Positions 44,471 through 53,322 of a stretch of DNA of 64,000 nucleotides are shown here, in pieces. The number at the start of each line of letters is the position of its first letter. The stretch's first letter is position 1. Origin of the DNA: Oricola sp. (GTDB lineage Bacteria > Pseudomonadota > Alphaproteobacteria > Rhizobiales > Rhizobiaceae). The stretch spans positions 558,001 through 622,000 of the forward strand of contig NZ_JALEGV010000040.1 in NCBI RefSeq assembly GCF_022763245.1. The letters run 5' to 3'. The notes under the pieces were generated by a model. That model was not told the DNA's origin and ran no database searches. It saw nothing but the letters and a program-made list of their open reading frames with translations. The translations under genes and the position numbers were made by a program.

Positions 44471-44607
44471 GTCGGTCCTTTGCCTGTCCGTCCGGTGCCG
44501 CACACCGCTTGCCGCGCGTCTGTTGCAGCACATCTCTTGCCGCATCACTGCACCGGGATTACGTAGCAGGCACACCGAAAGCAAGCGCACACGGCGATCC
44601 CGACCCC

Positions 44608-45465
44608 ATGCCCATACATTTTCCGACAGGCCGAAGCCTGATCAGCGTCACCGGCGAGGAAGCCGAACACTTCCTGCAGAACCTCGTCACCTGCGATGTC
44701 GAGACCCTGCCCGAGGACGTCGCCCGGCCGGGCGGCCTTCTGACGCCGCAGGGCAAGATCATGTTCGATTTCCTGGTGTCGCGCGACGGCGCGGGCGGCT
44801 TCCTGATCGACATCCGCTCCGATCTCGCCGGCGATTTCGCGCGCCGGCTGACCATGTACAAGCTGCGCGCCAAGGTTTCGATTTCCGAGTCGGACGAAAG
44901 GGTTGCGGCGGTTTCCTGGCAGATCGAATCAGGTGCGGGCAATGGACGGGCCGTGAGGGATTCGCGGTTTCCGGAGGCCCTTCGCGTGATGCGTCATCTT
45001 GGCGACGCGCCGGCGGGCGACGACGACGCCGAGGGCTGGACGGAGCTGCGCATCGCCCATGGCGTGGCCGAGAGCGGGGCGGATTACGAGGCCGGCGACG
45101 CCTTTCCGCATGACGTCTCCTTCGACCAGAATGGCGGCGTCGATTTTCGCAAGGGCTGCTATGTCGGCCAGGAAGTCGTCTCGCGCATGCAGCATCGCGG
45201 CACGGCGCGGCGCCGGCTGGTGATCGCCGCGGGCGACGCGCCGCTTCCCGCGCCCGGAACGGCGTTGACCGCCGGCGGCAAGACGGTCGGCACGCTCGGC
45301 AGCGTTTCGGGCACGCGGGCACTGGCGCTGGTGCGGCTCGACCGGGCGAAGGACGCGATGGACGCCGGCACGGAGATCGCCGCCGAGGGACATCCTGTCA
45401 CCTTGTCGCTGCCGGCCGGTGTCGGCTATCGCTGGCCGGAAAACGCAGCCGACCAGGGAGACTGA
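44608..45465 (+). CDS. ygfZ: YgfZ/GcvT-like folate-binding protein
   Basis: 285 residues. The signature K-x-C-Y-x-G-Q-E is present as KGCYVGQEVVSRM (about residue 184). The N-terminal part (HFPTGRSLISVTGEEAEHFLQNLVTCDV) is GcvT-like. YgfZ binds tetrahydrofolate and helps assemble or repair iron-sulfur clusters. Starts at the ATG at 44608; the frame is open further upstream without family resemblance. It shares a tight plus-strand run with the HD and phosphatase genes. Confidence 0.93.
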   Translation: MPIHFPTGRSLISVTGEEAEHFLQNLVTCDVETLPEDVARPGGLLTPQGKIMFDFLVSRDGAGGFLIDIRSDLAGDFARRLTMYKLRAKVSISESDERVAAVSWQIESGAGNGRAVRDSRFPEALRVMRHLGDAPAGDDDAEGWTELRIAHGVAESGADYEAGDAFPHDVSFDQNGGVDFRKGCYVGQEVVSRMQHRGTARRRLVIAAGDAPLPAPGTALTAGGKTVGTLGSVSGTRALALVRLDRAKDAMDAGTEIAAEGHPVTLSLPAGVGYRWPENAADQGD

Positions 45466-45467
45466 CG

Positions 45468-46106
45468 ATGCCCGACCGCGAGGGCGCGCCGTCGCGCGCA
45501 TGGCAGCGCATGCTGTCGGGCCGGCGTCTCGACCTGCTCGACCCCTCGCCGCTCGACATCGAGATCGCCGACATCGCCCACGGGCTGGCGCGCGTGGCGC
45601 GCTGGAACGGGCAGACGCATGGCGTGCACGCCTTCTCGGTGGCGCAGCACTCGCTGGTGGTCGAGGCGATCATCGGACGGCTGGCGCCGGATTGCGGGCC
45701 GGAATTGCGGCTCGCCGCGATGCTGCACGACGCGCCCGAATACGTGATCGGCGACATGATCTCGCCCTTCAAGAAGGTGCTCGGCGGCAATTACAAGACG
45801 GTCGAGGCGCGGCTGGAGGCGGCGATCCACATCCGGTTCGGCCTGCCGCCGCACCCGACCAGGGCCGTGCATGCGAAGATCAAGCGCGCCGACCAGGTCT
45901 CGGCCTTTTTCGAGGCGACGATGCTGGCCGGCTTCTCCGAGAAGGAAGCCGTCACCTATTTCGGCCGGCCGCGCGGGGTGTCACCGGACGGGCTCGACCT
46001 GACGCCGAGACCGGTGGCCGAGGTGCAGGCCGACTATCTGGCCCGTTTCGCCGCCATCGAGGCCGAATTCCAGACCGCGCGGACACCGCGCAAAAAGCGA
46101 GCCTGA
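45468..46106 (+). CDS. HD-domain phosphohydrolase
   Basis: 212 residues. HGVHAFSVAQHS and LAAMLHDAPEYVIGDMISPFK give the H...HD...D metal-binding set of the HD superfamily, close to the YfbR-type 5'-deoxynucleotidases. Substrate unproven. Two bases separate it from the ygfZ stop and two from the phosphatase start, so the three genes are one operon. Confidence 0.87.
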   Translation: MPDREGAPSRAWQRMLSGRRLDLLDPSPLDIEIADIAHGLARVARWNGQTHGVHAFSVAQHSLVVEAIIGRLAPDCGPELRLAAMLHDAPEYVIGDMISPFKKVLGGNYKTVEARLEAAIHIRFGLPPHPTRAVHAKIKRADQVSAFFEATMLAGFSEKEAVTYFGRPRGVSPDGLDLTPRPVAEVQADYLARFAAIEAEFQTARTPRKKRA

Positions 46107-46108
46107 CC

Positions 46109-46633
46109 ATGCCCTATCTCGTCGTCTGCCCCCTGTCTCAGCTTCACCAGACCGCGCTTGCGACTGGCGCGAAACGCATGCTGACCGTGATCAACAGCGG
46201 CACGCCGGTGGAGCGGCCGGCGGAGATCGCCGAGGAAAACCACCTGTTCCTGGGATTCAACGACATCGCGGTGGCGATGGACGGCATGACGCTGCCCGGC
46301 GAAGAACATGTGCGCGCGATCCTCGATTTCGCCCGTGAATGGGATCGCGAACAGTCGATGATCGTGCATTGCTTCGCCGGGATTTCGCGCTCGACCGCCT
46401 CGGCCTACATGATCGCGCTGGCGCTCAATCCGGAGCTCGACGAACAGGAGCTGGCGCATGAATTGCGCTTTCGCGCGCCGTCCGCGACGCCCAATCCGCG
46501 GCTGATCGAGATCGCCGACGCGGTGCTCGGCCGGCAGGGCCGCATGGTCGACGCCATCAAGGCCATCGGGCGCGGCGAATACGCCTTCGAGGGCGAACCG
46601 TTCAAGCTGAACATTTTCGGTGAAGACGACTAG
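46109..46633 (+). CDS. Dual-specificity-type protein tyrosine phosphatase
   Basis: 174 residues with the P-loop HCFAGISRST (HCx5R[ST], about residue 88), which defines cysteine-based phosphatases, preceded by the general-acid region NDIAVAMDG. An N-terminal PYLVVCPLSQLHQTA and a tail ending FKLNIFGEDD flank it. The natural substrate is unknown; the company of an HD hydrolase may suggest nucleotide or phosphate housekeeping. Confidence 0.86.
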   Translation: MPYLVVCPLSQLHQTALATGAKRMLTVINSGTPVERPAEIAEENHLFLGFNDIAVAMDGMTLPGEEHVRAILDFAREWDREQSMIVHCFAGISRSTASAYMIALALNPELDEQELAHELRFRAPSATPNPRLIEIADAVLGRQGRMVDAIKAIGRGEYAFEGEPFKLNIFGEDD

Positions 46634-46688
46634 GCTTGCGCGCGACTTGTGACGGGCGCCGTTGCGGCGCTTGTCTGAAGGACGGTCG

Positions 46689-47855
46689 TCAGGCTGGCAG
46701 ATTCGCTGCGTAATGGCGCTCTCGGCCCGGCATGATGTTGACGTTTTCGAGGTCGCCGCCGGCCCAGCGCATCACCTTCGGATCCATCACGCGACGCCAG
46801 AGCGGCGGGATCGCGGCGAGGACGAAACAGCCCGGATAACCGCTCGGCAGGCGCGGCAGGTCGGCGAAATCGCGCAGCGCCTGATAGGGGCGCATCGGAT
46901 TGGCGTGATGGTCGGAATGGCGCTGCAGATGGAACAGCAGCAGGTTGGAGACGATGTGGTTCGTGTTCCATGAATGGCGCGGCGCGCAGGGTTCGTGGCG
47001 CCCGTTCTCCATTCGTCGCCGCTTCAGCCCGTAATGCTCGACATAGTTCGCCTGCGTGAGCTGGAGCCAGCCGAACAGGTGATGGATGGCGATGAAGGGC
47101 AGCGCCGCCCATCCGAAGACGGCGACCAGCATGCCGGCCACCACCAACGCCAGCGCATAGCCCTGGAGAATGTCGTTGCGCCAGTGCCAGAACGGCAGGC
47201 CTCTCGCCCGAAGGCGGGCGCGCTCGAGGCCCCAGCCACGCAGCGCCGTGCCCGGTATCTCGCGGAGCGCGAAACGGTAGATGCTCTCACCCAGGCGCGC
47301 CGATGCCGGATCATCGGGCGTGGCGACCAGCACGTGATGACCGCGATTGTGCTCGATCGTGAAATGGCTGTAGGCGGTCAGCGCGCAGACAAGTTTCGCC
47401 GCGAACCGGTCGGACGCCGTGCCGCCATGGCCGAGCTCGTGGCCGACGGCGAGGCCGCCGCCGGACGCCGCCCCCGCGCCGATCGCCAGCGTCGCGAAGG
47501 CCCAGAGCGGCAAGTGCATCGAGGCCGCGACCGCCGTCGCCGCGATGAAGCTGAACCAGAGAACCGGGATCGAGCAGTAGAGCAGCAGGCGGTAGTAACG
47601 GTCCCGGCTCAGCGCCTCGACGACCTCTTCCGGCGGGTTGGCCGTGTCTTCGCCGACCAGCGCATCGAGGACCGGCACCAAGACGAAATAGAAGATCAGC
47701 GGAAATGCGGCCCAAAACGGATTTGCGCTTTGCCAGAGAAGCAGGGCGCAGACGCCGGGAACGGCGGGCGACAGGACAGACAGCCACCACAAATGCCGCT
47801 TGGTGTCGACATAGCGGATTTCTGCGCCATCGCATCTTGCCGCAACGAAGATCAT
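46689..47855 (-). CDS. AlkB-like membrane hydroxylase (alkane 1-monooxygenase type)
   Basis: 388 residues with about six membrane helices. The full histidine set of the non-haem di-iron family is present: HELGHGG, HNRGHH, NYVEHYGL and LQRHSDHH. NYVEHYGL and HSDHHANP are typical of AlkB rather than of fatty acid desaturases. The expected reaction is terminal hydroxylation of alkanes or related chains with rubredoxin; no rubredoxin gene is in the window. A GGAGGAGG site precedes the ATG at 47855. The substrate is an inference from family. Confidence 0.9.
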   Translation of the reverse strand: MIFVAARCDGAEIRYVDTKRHLWWLSVLSPAVPGVCALLLWQSANPFWAAFPLIFYFVLVPVLDALVGEDTANPPEEVVEALSRDRYYRLLLYCSIPVLWFSFIAATAVAASMHLPLWAFATLAIGAGAASGGGLAVGHELGHGGTASDRFAAKLVCALTAYSHFTIEHNRGHHVLVATPDDPASARLGESIYRFALREIPGTALRGWGLERARLRARGLPFWHWRNDILQGYALALVVAGMLVAVFGWAALPFIAIHHLFGWLQLTQANYVEHYGLKRRRMENGRHEPCAPRHSWNTNHIVSNLLLFHLQRHSDHHANPMRPYQALRDFADLPRLPSGYPGCFVLAAIPPLWRRVMDPKVMRWAGGDLENVNIMPGRERHYAANLPA

Positions 47856-48039
47856 CCCGGCCTCCTCCGGACGCGCAGTATCCGGCCGGCGGTCGATTTG
47901 CGCAAGCGCGGCGGACCTCCAAACGGTGACGGGCGGCCCTTTCGGACCGCCCGCGAGGCGCGATGCCCTCCCGTGAGGCGGCGCGCGGTCATGCCCCTGA
48001 ACCGCGCGCGCCCTGCGGGGCCGTGATGGTGCTTGTGGC

Positions 48040-48447
48040 TTACCAGCCGAAGACGAGCGTTGCGCCGGTGCCGTTGTTGCCGTTCTGCGTGACGTTGGCG
48101 TTGGTGTTCTCGCCGAACTGGAACACGCCATAGGCGTTGTTGTTGCCGTTCTGCTGCAGCGTGCCGCTGTGGCCGTTGCCCTGCTGGTGAACGACGCCGT
48201 AATTGCCGCTGCCGTTCTGGCCGATGCCGGCCATGTTGCCGAGGCCGAGCTGGTTGATGTTGGCGCCGTTCTGAAGGCCGTTGATGATGCCGTAGATCTG
48301 CAGGCCGGTGCGCATGGCTTCGGCTTCCTCGGGGGAGCCTGGAACGATGTCGATGGCGATCTGGCCACCGGCATGGGCCGGAGCCGAGAAACCGGCGGTT
48401 GCGATGACGGCGGCGGTGAGACCTGCGATGATTGCGTTGCGGGGCAT
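48040..48447 (-). CDS. Curlin-repeat protein 2 (curli subunit or nucleator)
   Basis: 135 residues. A signal peptide (MPRNAIIAGLTAAVIATAGFSAPAHA) is followed by four to five curlin repeats of the QxGxxNxAxxxQ type: NINQLGLGNMAGIGQNGSGN, VHQQGNGHSGTLQQNGNNNA, FQFGENTNANVTQNG. It resembles CsgA/CsgB, the amyloid fibre subunits exported through CsgG. It has its own promoter, almost identical to that of curlin 1. Confidence 0.9.
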   Translation of the reverse strand: MPRNAIIAGLTAAVIATAGFSAPAHAGGQIAIDIVPGSPEEAEAMRTGLQIYGIINGLQNGANINQLGLGNMAGIGQNGSGNYGVVHQQGNGHSGTLQQNGNNNAYGVFQFGENTNANVTQNGNNGTGATLVFGW

Positions 48448-48480
48448 GTTGCTTCTCCTGTCTGGTTTTTTCGGCATTTG

Positions 48481-48560
48481 CCGTTCGATGACCCCACAAT
48501 GGCCCACCCGCTCTGAACCGAACCGGAACCCGCCGTTCAGAAAGCGTTCATCGGCACGAT
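48481..48560 (-). promoter_or_regulatory. Curlin promoter block, copy 1
   Basis: About 80 bases nearly identical to 49561-49640. On the minus strand two TGAACG sites are 11 bases apart (48545-48550 and 48534-48539), followed by GGGTTC. It lies about 35 bases upstream of the 48447 start codon. Equal-phase direct repeats suggest binding of a response-regulator-type dimer. Confidence 0.6.
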
Positions 48561-48564
48561 TTCC

Positions 48565-48604
48565 GAAAAAAGAAACGGGCCCCGGCGTGCCGGAGCCCGT
48601 TTTC
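48565..48604 (-). terminator. Terminator of the csgH transcript
   Basis: AACGGGCcCCGG pairs with CCGGaGCCCGTT (one mismatch) at 48574-48601, followed on the minus strand by TTTCTTTTTT. It ends the curlin 1-csgH transcript before the second curlin promoter. Confidence 0.8.
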
Positions 48605-48621
48605 ACTCATTGCGCGGCCGG

Positions 48622-49011
48622 TCAGATGCGTTCGGCGCACTGATAGTCGTGGCCGCCGGCGCTGACCTCGAGGCGCACGTCGTAGGTGGCTCCGCGATTG
48701 CCCAGCATCACCGTGCCGAGCCGGACCGTATCGCCGCGACCGGCACTGAAGGCGCCGCCCTGGTTGATGTTGGCGCTGCCGCCGCCACCGGCGCTGGTGA
48801 CCTTGAGGCGGTAATTGCCGCTGACGGCCGCGTCGGCATGGACGACGCCGCGCAGGACGAGCGCGCCGTTCATGGTGGACTGCTCGATCTCGCAGCTGAG
48901 CGCCTGTTGGGTCATGTCGGCTTCTCCGGCGCCCGCGCTGCAGCCGGCCGCGCCGAGTGCGACGAGAATGGCGGCGGCGCTTGCGAAACGCGTCTTGCGT
49001 GTCTTGAACAT
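48622..49011 (-). CDS. csgH: CsgH-like curli assembly chaperone
   Basis: 129 residues. The signal sequence has a weak lipobox (LGAAGCSAG), so it may be a lipoprotein or a plain secreted protein. The mature part is a small immunoglobulin-like beta-sandwich with cysteines in ALSCEIEQS and YQCAERI that can form the conserved disulfide. CsgH is the alphaproteobacterial counterpart of CsgC and prevents premature curlin polymerisation in the periplasm. Placed between the two curlin genes, which supports the call. Confidence 0.82.
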   Translation of the reverse strand: MFKTRKTRFASAAAILVALGAAGCSAGAGEADMTQQALSCEIEQSTMNGALVLRGVVHADAAVSGNYRLKVTSAGGGGSANINQGGAFSAGRGDTVRLGTVMLGNRGATYDVRLEVSAGGHDYQCAERI

Positions 49012-49094
49012 GGTTCTTCTCCTTGTTCGGCTCCAATGGGCGCTGCCGGGCGGAGGGGATCCGGCCCGGCAGCTTCGACGATTTTCGCGACCTG

Positions 49095-49529
49095 TTACGG
49101 GCAGGTCTGGACGAAGGCCGCCACGTTGCCGCCACCGGTCTGGCTGACGCCGGCCGAGCAGCCGTTGCCGACCTGGACGCCGGCCGCGATGTTGCCGTTG
49201 CCGTCCTGGCTCAGGATGGAGGTGTGGTTGGTGCCGAACTGGCCGACGCCGGCGGCGTTGCCGTTGCCGTTCTGCCAGGTCTCGCCGTAGTTGTTGATGC
49301 CGTCCTGGCCGATCGCGGCGGTGTTGCCGTTGCCGTACTGTTCGCTGACGGCGCCGTTGAAGATGCCGTTCTGGAAGATGCCGATCTGGTTGCCGAAGCC
49401 GGACTGTGCGCCACCGGCCTGGTTGCCGAAGCCGAACTGGTCGAGGAAGACGTCGTTGGCGGAAGCCGGAACGGAAGCGATGCCGGCGAGGGTTGCGATG
49501 GCGACTGCGATGAGAGTTTTACGGGGCAT
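49095..49529 (-). CDS. Curlin-repeat protein 1
   Basis: 144 residues. Signal peptide MPRKTLIAVAIATLAGIASVPASA, then about five curlin repeats (FGFGNQAGGAQSGFGNQIGIFQ, YGNGNTAAIGQDGINNYGETWQ and on) and a C-terminal stretch NGCSAGVSQTGG with two cysteines, unusual in curlins. An AGAGGAG site fits the ATG at 49529; an ATG two codons upstream is possible. Likely the major or minor curli amyloid subunit. csgG, csgE and csgF are not in the window. Confidence 0.9.
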   Translation of the reverse strand: MPRKTLIAVAIATLAGIASVPASANDVFLDQFGFGNQAGGAQSGFGNQIGIFQNGIFNGAVSEQYGNGNTAAIGQDGINNYGETWQNGNGNAAGVGQFGTNHTSILSQDGNGNIAAGVQVGNGCSAGVSQTGGGNVAAFVQTCP

Positions 49530-49560
49530 TGTCATTCTCCTCTGGGTTGCGGTTCTGATC

Positions 49561-49640
49561 CGCGTTTCGATGCCCCAGTTGTAGAAAGCCGCGTCCGAAC
49601 CCGGTCTGAACCCGGCGTTCAGAAACCGTTCATCGGCAAA
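49561..49640 (-). promoter_or_regulatory. Curlin promoter block, copy 2
   Basis: Counterpart of 48481-48560. TGAACG sites at 49627-49632 and 49616-49621 (minus strand) are 11 bases apart, and TCTGAAC (49605-49611) with GTTCAGA (49616-49622) forms a perfect inverted repeat. It lies about 34 bases upstream of the curlin 1 ATG. The stretch up to the mscS gene at 49839 holds no other gene. Confidence 0.6.
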
Positions 49641-49838
49641 AAAAGTTTCGCAGCCCCCTGAAACGCCCTCCGGCAAGGCGCGAAAAGGCGCCGCGCGGGG
49701 CGCGAAAGCCGAGAAAATTGTGGGCGCAGCCGCCTGCGGTTCCAATCGATGGAACCTGCCTTATGTGTTTGGCCTTAACCTAGGCCGCGCGTCCGATCCG
49801 GCGCGGCGCGACACTGCGATAAGAAAAAGGGGACACTC

Positions 49839-50723
49839 ATGGACGGCACTCAGGAAACGGTCGCAAACACGGTGACGGGCTTCGTCGGCGTGGTTGAATC
49901 GGTCTGGGACCGCGCGAGCGCGCTCATCATTGAATATTCATTCTCGGTCGTCGGGGCGATCCTGATCCTGATCATCGGCTTCATGGTGGCGGGCTTCGTG
50001 CGCCGCTGGGTCTATTCGGCCCTGAAGCGCTTCCGCAACAGCGACGAGACGCTGAACCTGTTCCTCGCCAAGTCGGCGCGCTACGCGATCCTCATCCTCG
50101 TCTTCGTGACGGTGCTGACGCAGTTCGGGGTGCAGACCGCCTCGATCATCGCCGCTCTCGGCGCCGCCGGCATCGCCATCGGCCTGGCGCTGCAGGGCAC
50201 GCTGCAGAACATCGCCGCCGGCATCATGCTGCTGTTCCTGCGGCCGTTCCAGGTGGGCGATTTCATCGAGACCCAGAACGCGACCGGCGTGGTCAAGGAG
50301 ATCGGGCTGTTCGCCACCGAATTCGAGACGCTGGACGGCCTCTATCTTCTCGCGCCGAATTCCGAGGTCTGGGGCAGCGCGGTGACCAACTATTCGCGCA
50401 AGCCGAAGCGGCGCTTCGACCTGGTGGTCGGCATCGCCTATGACGACGACATCAACAAGGCGTTTGCGGCGTTCCAGTCGATCGTCGACGGCCACGACAA
50501 GGTGCTCACCGATCCCGAGCCCTTCATCTATGTCTCCAACCTCGGCGACAGCGCCGTGGAAGTGACCTGCCGCGTCTGGATGAACACGCCGGACTGGTGG
50601 ACCGTGTCGCGCGAGCTGATCAAGCTGGCGAAGGAACGCTTCGACGCCGAAGGCCTGTCGATCCCCTTCCCGCAGCGCGACGTGCATCTCTTCTCGGAGA
50701 CGCCGGCGCCGGCCGCCGCATAA
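49839..50723 (+). CDS. mscS: Small-conductance mechanosensitive channel
   Basis: 294 residues. Three N-terminal helices include the pore-lining third helix with the Gly/Ala pattern ALGAAGIAIGLALQGTLQNIAAGIMLLFLRPFQVGD, followed by the MscS beta domain (GVVKEIGLFATEFETLDGLYLLAPNSEVWG) and the C-terminal portion. The heptameric channel releases solutes when the membrane is stretched by hypo-osmotic shock. AAAAAGGGG precedes the ATG. Confidence 0.95.
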   Translation: MDGTQETVANTVTGFVGVVESVWDRASALIIEYSFSVVGAILILIIGFMVAGFVRRWVYSALKRFRNSDETLNLFLAKSARYAILILVFVTVLTQFGVQTASIIAALGAAGIAIGLALQGTLQNIAAGIMLLFLRPFQVGDFIETQNATGVVKEIGLFATEFETLDGLYLLAPNSEVWGSAVTNYSRKPKRRFDLVVGIAYDDDINKAFAAFQSIVDGHDKVLTDPEPFIYVSNLGDSAVEVTCRVWMNTPDWWTVSRELIKLAKERFDAEGLSIPFPQRDVHLFSETPAPAAA

Positions 50724-50733
50724 GGCGCGGGCG

Positions 50734-51630
50734 TCACGCCTCGATGCGGATGTCCAACCCGACATCCAGCGTCGGGGCGGCCATGGTGATCTTCGAGGTC
50801 GAGATGTAGTCGACGCCGGTTTCGGCGATGGCGCGGATCGTCTCGAAGCGGACATTGCCGGAGGCTTCGAGCTTCACCCGGCCGCCATTGTCGGCCTTGT
50901 TGATGCCGACGGCCTCGGCAAGCTGGTCGTTGCTCATGTTGTCGAGCAGCACGGCGTCGGGCGTGGCGGTCAGCGCCTCGCGGAACTGGTCCAGCGTATC
51001 GACCTCGACCTCCACGGCGACCAGATGGCCGGCATAGGCGCGCGCGGCGCGCACCGCCTCGGCGACGCCGCCGCAGACGGCGATGTGGTTGTCCTTGATC
51101 AGGATCGCGTCATCGAGGCCGTAGCGGTGGTTGGAACCGCCGCCGCAGCGCACCGCGTATTTCTCAAAGGCGCGGTGGCCGGGGATCGTCTTGCGGGTGC
51201 AGGTGACCTTTGCGTGCGTGTGCGCGATCTCGTCGGCGAAGCGGGCCGTGTAGCTGGCGATGCCCGACATGTGCATCAGGTAGTTCAGCGCGACGCGCTC
51301 GGCCGACAGGATGGCGCGCGCATTGCCCGAAATGGCGGCAACCACGTCACCGGGCTCCACCCGGTCGCCGTCGGCGCATTTCGCCTCGAAGCTCAGGCCC
51401 GGATCCGTCAGGCCGAAGGCGGCCTCCGCCAGCCCCAGACCGGAGATGACGCCGCTCTCACGCGAGGCGAGCACGACGGAAGCCGTGGCGTCCGGCCGGA
51501 TCGTCGCGTTGGTGGTGATGTCGCCGGCGCGGCCGAGATCCTCCAGGAGGGCGGCGCGGACCGCCTCCTCGACCATCAGGCGCGGCAGGCTCGGAAGAAG
51601 GGCGGCGGGCGTCTCGGCGTCGGCGGTCAT
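50734..51630 (-). CDS. nadC: Nicotinate-nucleotide pyrophosphorylase (carboxylating)
   Basis: 298 residues. It converts quinolinate and PRPP to nicotinate mononucleotide. The family core appears in order: LLEDLGRAGDITTNATI, ERVALNYLMHMSGIAS, CTRKTIPGHRAFEKYAVRCGGGSNHRYGL, DNHIAVCGG, VEVEVDTLDQF and GVDYISTSKITM. Starts at the ATG at 51630, two bases after the nadB stop. Last gene of the nadABC operon. Confidence 0.97.
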   Translation of the reverse strand: MTADAETPAALLPSLPRLMVEEAVRAALLEDLGRAGDITTNATIRPDATASVVLASRESGVISGLGLAEAAFGLTDPGLSFEAKCADGDRVEPGDVVAAISGNARAILSAERVALNYLMHMSGIASYTARFADEIAHTHAKVTCTRKTIPGHRAFEKYAVRCGGGSNHRYGLDDAILIKDNHIAVCGGVAEAVRAARAYAGHLVAVEVEVDTLDQFREALTATPDAVLLDNMSNDQLAEAVGINKADNGGRVKLEASGNVRFETIRAIAETGVDYISTSKITMAAPTLDVGLDIRIEA

Positions 51631-51632
51631 GG

Positions 51633-53201
51633 TCAATCCTCCAGAAGCGCGGGAATGGTCGCCTCGGCCTGCTCCAGCGTGGCGAAGGTGCGGCGCCTCC
51701 ATGCCGGGTCCTCGGCGGGATAATCGGTGCGGAAATGGCCGCCACGGCTTTCGGTGCGGTTGAGCGCGCAGACGGCGATCAGCTTGGCGGTCGCCAGCAC
51801 GTTGGCGAAGCGCTCGGTGTCGGCCTCGCGCTCCAGCGTCATGATCGTGCGCAGCGCCTGGCGCATGCCGTCGCCATTGCGCAGCACGCCGAGATGCGCG
51901 CTCATCGTGTGGCGCAGGCGCTTCATCTGGTCGGTGTCGGGGCGCGGCTGGATGCGGCCGCTGTCCTTCGAGCCCTGCGACCAGTCGGCCGGGGCGTCGG
52001 CCAGATCCTCGCCCGGCAGCGCGTCGGCGATGCGGGCGGAGAAGACCACGGCCTCCAGCAGCGAGTTGGAGGCGAGCCGGTTGGCGCCATGCGCGCCGGT
52101 GGAGGTGACCTCGCCGCAGGCCCAGAGGCCCGGAAGCGAGGTGCGGCCGTCCATGTCGGTCCAGATGCCGCCCATGAAATAATGCGCCGCCGGCACGACG
52201 GGGATCGGCTGGGTCACGGGATCGATGCCGGCTTCGCGGCAATAGCCGTAGACGGTCGGGAACTCCTCGGCGAAGCTCGCGCCGACGGCCGTCGTGCAAT
52301 CGAGGAAGGCGCCGCGGCCGGCCTGGACCTCCGCGAAGATGCCGCGGGCGACGACGTCGCGCGGGGCAAGTTCTGCGTCGGGGTGGATCGGCACCATGAA
52401 GCGCACGCCGTCGGCGTTGAGAAGCGTCGCGCCATGGCCGCGCAGGGCCTCGGTGGCGAGCGGCGCGGGATCCTTGCCGACATTGATCGCGGTAGGGTGG
52501 AACTGCACGAATTCGAGATCGGCGAGCCGCGCGCCCGCGCGGGCGGCCATGCCGACGCCGCCGCCGCGCGCCTCGGCCGGATTGGTGGTGACCTCGTAGA
52601 GATGGCCGATGCCGCCGGCCGCGATCACCACCTGCGATCCGCGCAGCGTGACGAGTTCGCCGTCGCCGCCCTCATCGTCATGGCCGCGCGCCTCTAGCCC
52701 GACGACGCGCCCCTCCTCCACGAGCAGCCTCTCGGCGACGAAGCCGCCGAGCACACGGATCGACGGCGTCTTCTTCACCGTCTCGACCAGCGCCTGCATG
52801 ATCGCGCGGCCGGCCATGTCGCCGCGCACGCGCACGATGCGGCTTTCGGAATGCGCCGCCTCGCGGCTGACCTGGAGATGGCCCTCGAGGTCCCGGTCGA
52901 AGGGCACGCCGTAGTCGAGCAGGTCATGGATGCGGTCGGAGGCCTGCGTCGCCATCATGCGGGCGACCGCCTCGTCGACGATGCCGTCTCCCGCGACCAG
53001 CGTGTCGGCGACGTGTTTTTCCACAGTGTCGCCCGGCCCGACCGCCGCCGCGATGCCCGCCTGCGCCCAGGCCGACGACGCGCCCGTGCCGATCGGCGCC
53101 GCCGTGATGACGGTGACCGCCTTCGGCGCCAGTTTCAGCGCGCAGAACAGGCCAGCGAGCCCGCCGCCAATGATGAGTACGCTCTCAGTCTCGGTATTCA
53201 A
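51633..53201 (-). CDS. nadB: L-aspartate oxidase
   Basis: 522 residues from a TTG at 53201. An FAD-dependent enzyme making iminoaspartate for quinolinate synthesis. The N-terminal dinucleotide fold is [18 protein letters not shown]; further signatures are [31 protein letters not shown], and the covalent-flavin-family segments in the middle, with [27 protein letters not shown] near residue 360. The C-terminal helical domain is present. Between nadA (121-base gap) and nadC. Confidence 0.97.
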   Translation of the reverse strand: MNTETESVLIIGGGLAGLFCALKLAPKAVTVITAAPIGTGASSAWAQAGIAAAVGPGDTVEKHVADTLVAGDGIVDEAVARMMATQASDRIHDLLDYGVPFDRDLEGHLQVSREAAHSESRIVRVRGDMAGRAIMQALVETVKKTPSIRVLGGFVAERLLVEEGRVVGLEARGHDDEGGDGELVTLRGSQVVIAAGGIGHLYEVTTNPAEARGGGVGMAARAGARLADLEFVQFHPTAINVGKDPAPLATEALRGHGATLLNADGVRFMVPIHPDAELAPRDVVARGIFAEVQAGRGAFLDCTTAVGASFAEEFPTVYGYCREAGIDPVTQPIPVVPAAHYFMGGIWTDMDGRTSLPGLWACGEVTSTGAHGANRLASNSLLEAVVFSARIADALPGEDLADAPADWSQGSKDSGRIQPRPDTDQMKRLRHTMSAHLGVLRNGDGMRQALRTIMTLEREADTERFANVLATAKLIAVCALNRTESRGGHFRTDYPAEDPAWRRRTFATLEQAEATIPALLED

Positions 53202-53322
53202 TTCCGCCCGGTCCCCTCACTGTCGGCCGCATCCACGCGACCGACATCAAATTGTCACGCTACCCCTTACGCCGTAGCGGGGCCCCGGCGCCAGCCCCCC
53301 GGCTTCGGCGCACGACGGGCAC

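Noticed and set aside
46974-48026. 350-residue open frame on the plus strand
   Set aside because: Antisense to the AlkB-like gene, which has every expected histidine motif.
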